A stretch of 5,155 bases of DNA from NCBI GenBank assembly GCA_029934735.1, contig JAOZLR010000208.1, positions 1 through 5,155 on the forward strand, in the 5' to 3' direction. The DNA is from Bacteroidales bacterium (GTDB taxonomy: Bacteria; Bacteroidota; Bacteroidia; Bacteroidales; JAADJA01). The notes under the pieces were generated by a model. That model was not told the origin of the DNA and did not search any database. It worked only from the letters and a program-made list of their open reading frames with translations. Below are positions 1 to 5,155 of this stretch, one piece after another (within the stretch, counting starts at the first letter, position 1; each line of letters opens with the position of its first letter). A program made the translations under genes and the position numbers.

Positions 1-1740
1 TTTGCCGCACCATTCACAAGTTTCTTCGTCAACCGTGGCAATGGTAGGTTCCAGTTCAAGTTCACCAGCATTGACCAGCGAGAACGATTTGGTGGCTGCT
101 GCTAAGGCAGAGTTCATTGATTCCATAATATTTTTAGGACCCTGGCTGGCTCCTGCAATGGTTACTCCATCAATAACCGTCTCAACCGGACGCAGTTTCA
201 TATGAATTTCATTGAAAAATTTATCCCTGCCTTTAGGTACCTTCAATAAATTCCCAATGGAATTATCCTTGCGCGGCATCATACCCGTAACGAGAACCAC
301 CAAATCAGCCACCACCTCCAATTCTTTGTCTTTAGTAAGGATATCCTTGATTTTTACAATAGTCTGATCCCCTATCTTTTGGATAACCGGTGGATCATTT
401 TCAAAGGACTGAAGATAAATATCACCCAGTTGGGAAGATTCATCATACCAGATTTCCGCTTTGCCATAGGTTCTTATGCCCCTGTTAAAATGGAAGTTAT
501 GAATTTTCTTGTATTTTTTCTTTACGGTGATGGCTGTGTGTATATTTGCAGTGCAACAATAACGTGAACAATATTTGTTTTCGCCGTCAACCTGTCTGCT
601 ACCCACACAATAGATGTAAGCAATATTTTTTATCTCTTTACCTTTATAGGTTAGCTCATTATCACAATAATGTACAATCCTTTTGAATTGAGGGAAAGTA
701 ACAACATTGTCGATTTCCCCATATCCAAATTCCCCCTTTTTAGGTTCATAAGGGTCAAAGCCTGTAGCCAATAATATAGAACCGACTTTAATATTAAGGT
801 TTTCTGTTTTCTGGCTAAAATCGATGTTTTTACACACTTTTTCGCATTCACCACAGCGGGTGCAGCTTTTCATGTCGATAGCCGGCAATTGCGGGTATTC
901 ACTCGGATAATTGTGAAAAATAGCTTTACGTTTGGTTATGTTAAAGTTAAATTCATCGGGTACTTCCACGGGACATACATCAATGGCTTTTTGCAATTCT
1001 CCCTCATTGCAATGTAGTTTAAAATGGCGAGGTGTAATTTTTACTTTCAAATTAAAATTTCCAACACTACCTGAATTTTCCACAACTTCAGCACCTGTAA
1101 AAAGGGTCACATGTTTATGTTTCATTACTTCGTCATAAAGACGTGTAACCAGTTCTTTTCCTGTTTCGTCGGTAAGGCAGATGTCGTCCCACTGGGCTAC
1201 ACGTCCGCCCACGAAAAACTCTTTTTCAATCAAAAACACCTCTGAACCCGCTTCGGCCAGTTCAATGGCAGCACGCATACCTGCCACACCGGCACCAATT
1301 ACAGCAACAGCTTTGGTAGATTCAACCTTTATTGGCTCAAGGGATTCTGCATACCGCACTTTGGCAATGGCTGCTTTAACAATTTGAATGGCTTTTTCAG
1401 TAGCCCCCACTTTATTATCAGAATGCGCCCAGGAAACCTGTTCACGAATATTGGCATGGACATAGTTGTATTTATTCAGTCCCGCTCTTTCCGTAACGGC
1501 CCGAAAAGTTAAAAGATGCAATTTAGGTGAACATGAAGCTACAACAACGCCATCAAGTTCCTCCTTTTTAATATCTTCAACCATTTCCTTCTGGTTGGAA
1601 TCAGCACAAGCAAACATCGTGGTTTTGGATAGAAAAACACCCTCTTCAGTTTCAACAGCCTGACGAACTTTTTCCACATCTACATAGTCGGAAATGTTTC
1701 CCCCACAATGACATACATATACGCCTATTTTCTTTTTCAT
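1..1740 (-). CDS. hdrA: Large HdrA-like (QmoB-like) FAD/Fe-S oxidoreductase subunit, C-terminus off the left edge
   Basis: The frame is open from the ATG at 1740 to the window edge, giving 580 codons without a stop, so the gene is partial at its 3' end. Residues 1-135 match the HdrA N-terminal domain: VCHCGGNI (C10, C12), a central C45, and VVASCSPKLH (C70), which is the usual cysteine set for that domain's [4Fe-4S] cluster. A Rossmann FAD motif, GAGVAG, lies at 149-154, followed by a dinucleotide-end EKE and VGGR (177-180). A complete ferredoxin motif is C293-x2-C296-x2-C299-x3-C303. LLATGFDPY (323-331) and CVGSR (from C379) with YCSRYCC (391-397) are typical HdrA core motifs. A new CxxC (C575, C578) starts just before the edge, probably another ferredoxin domain. 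Two sites look degenerate: the FPTLDCxxC loop retains only C188, and the first ferredoxin site retains only C244 and C256. The start overlaps the upstream stop (ATGA) and has a strong AAGGAGG. The role is inferred to be a soluble electron-transfer flavoprotein; QmoB is an alternative name. Confidence 0.9.
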   Translation of the reverse strand, partial: MKKKIGVYVCHCGGNISDYVDVEKVRQAVETEEGVFLSKTTMFACADSNQKEMVEDIKKEELDGVVVASCSPKLHLLTFRAVTERAGLNKYNYVHANIREQVSWAHSDNKVGATEKAIQIVKAAIAKVRYAESLEPIKVESTKAVAVIGAGVAGMRAAIELAEAGSEVFLIEKEFFVGGRVAQWDDICLTDETGKELVTRLYDEVMKHKHVTLFTGAEVVENSGSVGNFNLKVKITPRHFKLHCNEGELQKAIDVCPVEVPDEFNFNITKRKAIFHNYPSEYPQLPAIDMKSCTRCGECEKVCKNIDFSQKTENLNIKVGSILLATGFDPYEPKKGEFGYGEIDNVVTFPQFKRIVHYCDNELTYKGKEIKNIAYIYCVGSRQVDGENKYCSRYCCTANIHTAITVKKKYKKIHNFHFNRGIRTYGKAEIWYDESSQLGDIYLQSFENDPPVIQKIGDQTIVKIKDILTKDKELEVVADLVVLVTGMMPRKDNSIGNLLKVPKGRDKFFNEIHMKLRPVETVIDGVTIAGASQGPKNIMESMNSALAAATKSFSLVNAGELELEPTIATVDEETCEWCGK

Positions 1741-3047
1741 AACGATGCCCTCCTTAAATAACTTGTTGTTTCAGCAGAGGCAGCGCCTCCTGACAAAATA
1801 GAATCAGGAATATCCATAGGCCCGGAAGCGGTTCCGGCCACAAATACACCATCGATACTTGTTTTTGCAGGACTCGCCAAAATATCCGCTTGATTAACAA
1901 AATGGAAAGGATCCAATTCAAGCTCTTCGTGCTCAAAAACATCGGAAATACCCTGATGCGGCAACACGCCAACCGAAAGTACTACCATGTCGTGTTCAGC
2001 TTCTTTCACAGTTCCTGCTTCAATATCTTCATAACGCAATATCAGGTTGCCATTTTCTTTTTCTGTGATTTTACCAACTTTTCCTTTCATAAATTCTACT
2101 CCCATATCCTGTGCTTGGGCATAAAACTCATTAAACCCTTTTCCAAATGCCCTGATATGCAGGTAATAAATAGTAACATCAGCCATAGGCAAAGCTCCCA
2201 TAAGTAATTGGGCTTGTTTGATAGAATACATGCAGCAAATTTGCGAGCAAATAGGATTGCCCACCGATTTATCACGCGAACCTGTACACAACACATAGGC
2301 AATATTGTCAGGCATTTTGCCATCACCCGGCCTTAAAACAGTATTAAAAGGGCGGGTAGGGGCCAACTCACGCTCCATTTGCATGGAAGTAATTACATTT
2401 TTTGCTGAGTCGTAATTGTACCTAGGAATTTTTAATGGGTCAAACAAATCAAAACCAGTAGCTAAAATTACTGATTTAATGTTTACCAAAATCTTTTCTT
2501 CTGTTTGCGTAAAATCAATACAATCAGGAGGGCATGCCCGTTCGCAGGCGCCACATAAAATACAATTTTCAATATCAATAGCTGCAGCACGCGGACTGGC
2601 AATACTAAAAGGGATATAGGCTGCCTTTCGTCCTACCAAGCCATACTGATATTCATCGGTAACACTTACCGGACAAGCCTCTTCGCACAACTGGCAACCT
2701 GTACAGGCGTCAACATCAACATAGCGCGGTTTTTGCAAAACGATTGCTTCAAAGTTGTGTTCTCCCTTTTTGGTTATTTTAAGCGGTTCTGCACCGGTAA
2801 AAACTGTGATATTAGGGTGTCTGGCAATTTCCGATACTTTTGGAGTGGTAATACAAGCAGCGCAGTCAAGCGTAGGAAACACCTTACTTAACAAAATCAT
2901 TTTTCCACCAATAGATAATTCTTTTTCAACCAGTAAAACTTTATAGCCAATATTAGCAAGGTTCAAAGCTGATTCGCCACCAGCAATACCTCCCCCAACC
3001 ACAAGGACATCATATTCCAGTGTTTTCATTTGTTCCTGCATATTCAT
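1737..3047 (-). CDS. hdrA: Short HdrA-like FAD oxidoreductase with two [4Fe-4S] ferredoxin motifs
   Basis: This 436-residue protein is a compact heterodisulfide-reductase subunit A core without the HdrA N-terminal domain. It begins directly with the FAD-binding Rossmann fold (VVGGGIAG, 16-23) and EKELSIGGK (41-49). The HdrA signature loop FPTLDCAACI (58-66; C62, C65) follows. Two intact ferredoxin motifs are present: C115-x2-C118-x2-C121-x3-C125-P and C162-x2-C165-x2-C168-x3-C172-P. The core motifs ATGFD (196-200), CTGSRD (from C254) and ICSQICC (266-272) are in the expected order, and the C-terminal FAD motif VFVAGTASGP (401-410) is intact. QmoA, a relative of similar size, lacks the paired ferredoxin motifs as far as I recall, so HdrA is the better label. 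The annotated ATG overlaps the upstream TAA by one base (TAATG). Met7 at 3029, three bases after AGGAA, is a credible alternative start. In HdrA families this core carries or bifurcates electrons; the partner here is probably the adjacent larger HdrA and the MvhD-like protein. Confidence 0.92.
   Translation of the reverse strand: MNMQEQMKTLEYDVLVVGGGIAGGESALNLANIGYKVLLVEKELSIGGKMILLSKVFPTLDCAACITTPKVSEIARHPNITVFTGAEPLKITKKGEHNFEAIVLQKPRYVDVDACTGCQLCEEACPVSVTDEYQYGLVGRKAAYIPFSIASPRAAAIDIENCILCGACERACPPDCIDFTQTEEKILVNIKSVILATGFDLFDPLKIPRYNYDSAKNVITSMQMERELAPTRPFNTVLRPGDGKMPDNIAYVLCTGSRDKSVGNPICSQICCMYSIKQAQLLMGALPMADVTIYYLHIRAFGKGFNEFYAQAQDMGVEFMKGKVGKITEKENGNLILRYEDIEAGTVKEAEHDMVVLSVGVLPHQGISDVFEHEELELDPFHFVNQADILASPAKTSIDGVFVAGTASGPMDIPDSILSGGAASAETTSYLRRASL
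1749..1755 (-). promoter_or_regulatory. Strong ribosome binding site for the large HdrA-like gene
   Basis: On the minus strand AAGGAGG lies 8 nt before the ATG at 1740, inside the last codons of the upstream gene. It is the best Shine-Dalgarno match in the window. Together with the ATGA stop/start overlap it fixes this start codon and suggests translational coupling plus independent initiation. Confidence 0.8.
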
Positions 3048-3454
3048 TAATTTGATGATTTACTTAAATATTCTGTAAAACTTTTCACATGTTTTACAAA
3101 AGGCTCACTACAAACTGAGCAAATAGCTGCCATTTTCAGACGGGCCGGATCCATTCCTTTGTCTTTCAACATTTCTTGAGTAACACGCATCAACTCTCCA
3201 GTTTTATCAGTACATGATTCACCATAAGGGCAGTCGGTTCCGTCTGCAGCTATGAATACTCCGTCGAAACCCTGCTCAAGTGCATGTAATATCCATTTTG
3301 GTTTTACTGCACTTGAACATGGGACGGGGATGGTGTAAACGGTTGGCGGATAATGTAGTTTTAACAAGCCCGCCATATCAATAGCCGGGTCTGATATCTT
3401 TTCCGTTGAAAAAACCAGAATCTTCGGGCTATTATTTACTTTTCCACCTTCCAT
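3047..3454 (-). CDS. mvhD: MvhD/FlpD-family Fe-S protein (hydrogenase iron-sulfur subunit type), divergent cysteine set
   Basis: The 135-residue length and the pattern of KILVFS near the N-terminus, LKLHYPPTVYTIPVPCSS (C46), ALEQGFDGVFIAADGTDCPYGE (from about residue 58; C75) and the DKGMDPARLKM segment fit the MvhD/FlpD family, which carries electrons into HdrA in hydrogenase- or formate-linked Hdr complexes. The cysteines are unusual. As I recall the family, members have a CxxC-type pair in the first beta-strand region and a GCH cysteine before DCHY; here the first region reads VFSTEKI and the GCH position has no cysteine. C46, C75 and C81 remain, and a CSVC pair (C112, C115) appears near the C-terminus. 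A cluster with altered ligation is therefore inferred. The gene lies 2 bp after tusA and overlaps the short HdrA gene by one base, so joint expression is very likely. No hydrogenase gene is visible, so a hydrogenase role should not be assumed. Confidence 0.82.
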   Translation of the reverse strand: MEGGKVNNSPKILVFSTEKISDPAIDMAGLLKLHYPPTVYTIPVPCSSAVKPKWILHALEQGFDGVFIAADGTDCPYGESCTDKTGELMRVTQEMLKDKGMDPARLKMAAICSVCSEPFVKHVKSFTEYLSKSSN

Positions 3455-3456
3455 TT

Positions 3457-3705
3457 TTACTTTCTTAAAAAGATTTTAAAGAATCCTGATTCTTCCACAG
3501 TTCCGAGATATTCGAATCCCTTTTTCTTGCACCATTTTGGAATATCTCGTCTGGTTCCTTCGTCTGCCGAAAGAACTTCCATAACCTGACCTTTCTGAAT
3601 TTCCCCGATTGCTTTTTTTGCTGCCAATAACGGTCCCGGGCAGGATGTGCCGCGAGCATCTACCGTTTTGTCGGCTTTCATTGTTGCTAATTCTTCTGTT
3701 GACAT
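3457..3705 (-). CDS. tusA: TusA/SirA-family sulfur carrier protein
   Basis: This 82-residue protein is a typical single-domain TusA fold. VDARGTSCPGPLLAAKKA (residues 15-32) contains the CPxP motif, with C22 as the persulfide-carrying cysteine. The next strand, GQVMEVLSAD, and the segment DIPKWCKKKGFEYLG (C59) are also characteristic of the family. TusA proteins accept a persulfide and pass it on; in dissimilatory sulfur metabolism they work with DsrE-type proteins and Hdr-like complexes, and elsewhere in tRNA thiolation or cofactor synthesis. The DsrE2-like neighbour upstream and the Hdr genes downstream favour the redox role (inference). The start at 3705 is preceded only by a weak AAAGAAA sequence; Met9 is a possible but less economical start. 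The gene sits 53 bp after the DsrE2 stop and 2 bp before mvhD. Confidence 0.93.
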   Translation of the reverse strand: MSTEELATMKADKTVDARGTSCPGPLLAAKKAIGEIQKGQVMEVLSADEGTRRDIPKWCKKKGFEYLGTVEESGFFKIFLRK

Positions 3706-3758
3706 AATTTCTTTGTTTTTTAATTTATAAATATCGTTATTAATTTAGTAAATCTATT

Positions 3759-4178
3759 CTATATGAACAGGTTAATGTCGGATTCCTCAGCGGCTGTCAT
3801 GTATTCTCCAATACCGCAAATATCGTCTGCAAGGTCAATGAAGTCGTCAAGTTTTTCACCATGCCAGACTTTTCCTGCAAATCCGCAAATGTGGATATTA
3901 ACGTTTGTCATCTCTTTAGCAGTTTTGAATGCTTCTGTCCAGTGAGGAGTATTAAGCCTCTTAAGCGAAGCAAGGAAGTCGTCTTTCTTGTCCGTAATTT
4001 CCGCTACCCTGTCGTTTGTCATCGCATTTTCCTTTTTAAATGCAAATGCAGCCTGCAGAAGTACGAAAATCTCTACGTCCATATCCTCGGCAGCAGCTCC
4101 GCCAAGGATTACTCCGGCTGCTGTCAGCTTATCAACACTGCCGGAGAATAGTGCGATTGTTAATTTTTTGTTTGCCAT
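3759..4178 (-). CDS. DsrE2-like (DsrE/DsrF/DrsH-like family) sulfur-relay protein
   Basis: This 139-residue protein fits the DsrE2-type family, with no predicted membrane segment needed. LTIALFSGSVDKL (6-18), AGVILGGAAAEDMDVEIFV (21-39) and AFKK (46-49) form the first half of the fold. NIHICGFA places C98 at the end of the core strand where DsrE proteins carry the reactive cysteine, and the C-terminus EESDINLFI is typical. A second cysteine, C121, occurs in DDICGIGEYM. Such proteins bind persulfide sulfur and exchange it with TusA, the gene immediately downstream. The start is well supported: an AGGAGA sequence lies 8 nt upstream, and a Bacteroidota-type promoter lies a further 40 nt or so back. 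It is the first gene of the operon. The family assignment is firm; the sulfur donor and direction of transfer are not visible. Confidence 0.88.
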   Translation of the reverse strand: MANKKLTIALFSGSVDKLTAAGVILGGAAAEDMDVEIFVLLQAAFAFKKENAMTNDRVAEITDKKDDFLASLKRLNTPHWTEAFKTAKEMTNVNIHICGFAGKVWHGEKLDDFIDLADDICGIGEYMTAAEESDINLFI

Positions 4179-4186
4179 TTTATTTT

Positions 4187-4192
4187 TCTCCT
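4187..4192 (-). promoter_or_regulatory. Ribosome binding site of the DsrE2-like gene
   Basis: AGGAGA on the minus strand, 8 nt before the ATG at 4178, sits in an otherwise A/T-only leader. It supports the chosen start. Confidence 0.7.
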
Positions 4193-4207
4193 ATATTTAA
4201 ATTTATA

Positions 4208-4225
4208 TTGTTATTTAATTAACAA
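4208..4225. promoter_or_regulatory. Candidate second operator: TTGTTA-N6-TAACAA inverted repeat
   Basis: Two perfect 6-bp arms (4208-4213 and 4220-4225) flank a 6-bp spacer. The geometry matches a Crp/Fnr-type site and each arm differs by one base from TTGTGA-N6-TCACAA. It overlaps the predicted operon start (about 4221-4224) and lies 81 bp, centre to centre, from the better palindrome at 4290-4305. A regulator bound here would be expected to block the operon promoter. AT-rich sequence makes chance occurrence plausible, and a small hairpin in the 5' leader is an alternative. Confidence 0.35.
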
Positions 4226-4227
4226 TG

Positions 4228-4259
4228 CAAAAGTATAAGCGGCAGAATCATTTGCCAAA
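4228..4259 (-). promoter_or_regulatory. Bacteroidota-type promoter for the DsrE2-TusA-MvhD-HdrA operon
   Basis: On the minus strand TTTG (4259-4256) is followed, after 20 bp, by TACTTTTG (4235-4228) and then C. This matches the known Bacteroidota sigma consensus of TTTG, about 19-20 bp, TAnnTTTG. The transcript would start near 4221-4224 and carry a leader of about 45 nt. The upstream palindrome is centred about 75 bp before this start, a position compatible with activation from a distance. Confidence 0.65.
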
Positions 4260-4289
4260 TTTTTTGATGTGAGGCTTGGTAATAATAAA

Positions 4290-4305
4290 TGTGATTTATA
4301 TCACA
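4290..4305. promoter_or_regulatory. Perfect CRP/FNR-superfamily operator palindrome (TGTGAT-N4-ATCACA)
   Basis: The 16-bp site TGTGATTTATATCACA has perfect 6-bp arms and equals the CRP core TGTGA-N6-TCACA. Read on the minus strand it is TTGTGA-N6-TCACAt, close to the motif described for HcpR-type regulators. It lies between the divergent operon and regulator genes. Its centre is about 38-41 bp before the predicted regulator start, the usual place for class II activation, and about 75 bp before the operon start. A lone TGTGA half-site lies 22 bp away at 4268-4272. The neighbouring regulator is the obvious candidate to bind it. Confidence 0.75.
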
Positions 4306-4323
4306 ATCTAAATTTAAGAGTTG

Positions 4324-4331
4324 TACTTTTG
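4324..4331 (+). promoter_or_regulatory. Promoter -7 element for the Crp/Fnr regulator gene
   Basis: TACTTTTG matches the Bacteroidota -7 element TAnnTTTG. No TTTG -33 element is present about 20 bp upstream; that space is next to the 4290-4305 palindrome, as expected for an activator-dependent, perhaps self-activated, promoter. The box lies in a short direct repeat, TTGTAC at 4321-4326 and 4329-4334. TACTATTG at 4332-4339 is a one-mismatch alternative. The leader would be about 26-29 nt. Confidence 0.5.
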
Positions 4332-4363
4332 TACTATTGTTTAGAAAATAAATTTGAAGAGAT

Positions 4364-5044
4364 ATGGAACCTGATATTTGTAAGTTTTGCAGTAAAAGGT
4401 CTTTGGCTGCCGGAAAGCTTGGTAATGATGAACTTGAAAAGCTCGGACATAATTGTGTTAAAGTTATTTTTTCAAAAGGTGATGTGATATTCAAGCAAAA
4501 TGCCTTATCATCTAACATTATATATATAAGAGACGGCCTTGTAAAAGTGCACATAACCGGGCCTGAGCGTGAACAGATATTGAAGATTGCCAAAGGTCCT
4601 ACATATCTTGGGATACCAACAACATTTGGAGATAAGATAAATCACTACTCTGCTACTGCTTTGACAGAGACAAGTGTTTGTTTTATTGATATACAGACTT
4701 TCAGGGGATTTTTGGCAACCAACAGCGATTTTTCCTATGAGATAATTGTTGACCTTTGCAAAAATGAACTGAATCATTTTCACCGCTGTGTAAATCAGTT
4801 ACAAAAGCAAAGCCCGGGAAGAGTGGCGGAAGCACTGCTGTTTTTTGCTGATGAGATATTCGGGAATAATAGTTTTGTACTTCCTTTGACACGTCACGAA
4901 CTGGGCGACCTGACAGGCAATTCGCGCGAAAATGTTTCGCGGATTCTTGCTGACTTCAATGGTGAAGGACTGATAAGTATTAACGGAAAGGAAATTGTGA
5001 TTGCAAACCGCGATATGTTGGAAAAAATAAGTAAAAGCGGATGA
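4364..5044 (+). CDS. Crp/Fnr-family transcriptional regulator with FNR-like cysteines and a CRP-like recognition helix
   Basis: The 226-residue protein has a cyclic-nucleotide-binding-like beta-roll (about 32-115), a long dimer helix (about 122-150) and a C-terminal winged helix-turn-helix (about 152-215). The HTH reads LTRHELGDLTGNSRENVSRIL (from 175), containing R188, E189 and R193 in the positions CRP uses to read TGTGA. The cAMP pocket residues of CRP (the RS pair and its glutamate) are absent: the region reads HYSATAL, so cAMP sensing is unlikely. Cysteines C6 and C9 form an N-terminal CxxC, and C106 in TSVCFID aligns with the internal FNR cluster cysteine; the FNR third N-terminal cysteine is missing, with C31 the nearest candidate. 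An Fe-S or thiol redox sensor is inferred. A stop codon lies in frame 9 bp before this ATG, so no upstream start is possible. The Shine-Dalgarno is weak (GAAGAG). It likely controls the divergent operon. Confidence 0.92.
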   Translation: MEPDICKFCSKRSLAAGKLGNDELEKLGHNCVKVIFSKGDVIFKQNALSSNIIYIRDGLVKVHITGPEREQILKIAKGPTYLGIPTTFGDKINHYSATALTETSVCFIDIQTFRGFLATNSDFSYEIIVDLCKNELNHFHRCVNQLQKQSPGRVAEALLFFADEIFGNNSFVLPLTRHELGDLTGNSRENVSRILADFNGEGLISINGKEIVIANRDMLEKISKSG

Positions 5045-5099
5045 GTAAACCTGAAAGGATATTACTCAAACGACTTTAAAACAATGTGTTTACCTTTTT

Positions 5100-5155
5100 C
5101 TAATCAATAAAATACGACATCTCCTCAAGTGTTGTCCTGATGTCATATTCCTTAA
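5100..5155 (-). CDS. C-terminal fragment of a convergent gene, function unknown
   Basis: On the minus strand one frame is open from the right edge to a TAG at 5102-5100. Its last 17 residues read KEYDIRTTLEEMSYFID, an amphipathic, protein-like composition with ordinary codons. The other two minus frames either stop at once or give an arginine-rich, unlikely peptide. If real, this gene converges on the regulator, leaving about 55 bp between the two stops. The fragment is too short to assign a family. Confidence 0.45.
   Translation of the reverse strand, partial: KEYDIRTTLEEMSYFID

Noticed and set aside
1890..2207. Plus-strand open frame of 105 codons inside the short hdrA gene
   Set aside because: It lies antisense to a gene with clear, continuous HdrA motifs, and its product is phenylalanine/cysteine/histidine-rich with no recognisable domain. 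It is a coding shadow.
3706..3758. 53-bp gap between the DsrE2-like gene and tusA as an internal promoter or attenuator
   Set aside because: It is AT-rich with no TTTG/TAnnTTTG pair and no convincing hairpin. It is best read as an ordinary intra-operon spacer.
4349..4356. TAAATTTG as a second -7 promoter element for the regulator
   Set aside because: It matches TAnnTTTG but ends only 7 bp before the ATG and has no -33 partner, so it would leave almost no leader. The box at 4324-4331 fits better.
4219..4593. Minus-strand open frame of 124 codons across the control region and the start of the regulator
   Set aside because: It covers both promoters and the operator and is antisense to the well-supported regulator. 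The low-complexity, leucine/serine-rich product has no motif.
5045..5093. GTAAAC/GTTTAC inverted repeat followed by a T-rich run after the regulator, as a terminator
   Set aside because: The arms are only 6 bp and AT-rich, and the loop is 37 nt. That is too weak for a hairpin terminator; no better one is visible in the gap.
1..5155. CRISPR arrays, tRNA/rRNA genes, insertion sequences or attachment repeats
   Set aside because: No regularly spaced repeats, no cloverleaf-like or rRNA-like stretches, and no transposase or integrase motifs were seen on either strand.

Overview
The window looks like a piece of an anaerobic Bacteroidota chromosome (Bacteroidales/Marinilabiliales-like). It is AT-rich, has mostly weak Shine-Dalgarno sequences, and has promoter elements of the Bacteroidota type (TTTG about 20 bp before TAnnTTTG). 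Its proteins are oxygen-sensitive Fe-S/flavin redox enzymes. This placement is an inference from sequence style, not from a database match.

Layout: positions 1-4178 hold a tightly packed minus-strand operon, read right to left. In transcription order it encodes a DsrE2-like sulfur-relay protein (4178-3759), a TusA-type sulfur carrier (3705-3457), a small MvhD/FlpD-family Fe-S protein (3454-3047), a short HdrA-like flavoprotein of 436 residues (3047-1737), and a second, larger HdrA-like flavoprotein with the HdrA N-terminal Fe-S domain (1740 to beyond the left edge, 580 codons visible). The last three genes are 2 bp apart or overlap by 1 or 4 bp. A 185-bp divergent control region (4179-4363) separates the operon from a plus-strand Crp/Fnr-family regulator (4364-5044). 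A convergent minus-strand gene appears to end at 5100 and enter from the right edge.

How the parts may work together: DsrE2 and TusA are persulfide carriers, whereas HdrA and MvhD belong to heterodisulfide-reductase complexes that move (often bifurcate) electrons between flavin, Fe-S and thiol/disulfide substrates. Having them in one operon suggests a protein-bound sulfur or persulfide oxidoreduction system. No HdrB/HdrC catalytic subunit and no hydrogenase is visible, so the true substrate and electron partners are unknown; they may lie beyond the left edge. The divergent regulator combines FNR-like cysteines with a CRP-like recognition helix. A perfect TGTGAT-N4-ATCACA palindrome lies in the control region, well placed to act on both promoters.

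Most unusual points: the two tandem HdrA paralogues have complementary cofactor-site losses; the MvhD-like protein has a rearranged cysteine set; the regulator, its predicted DNA specificity and the operator agree with each other; and a second, related inverted repeat overlaps the predicted operon start site.
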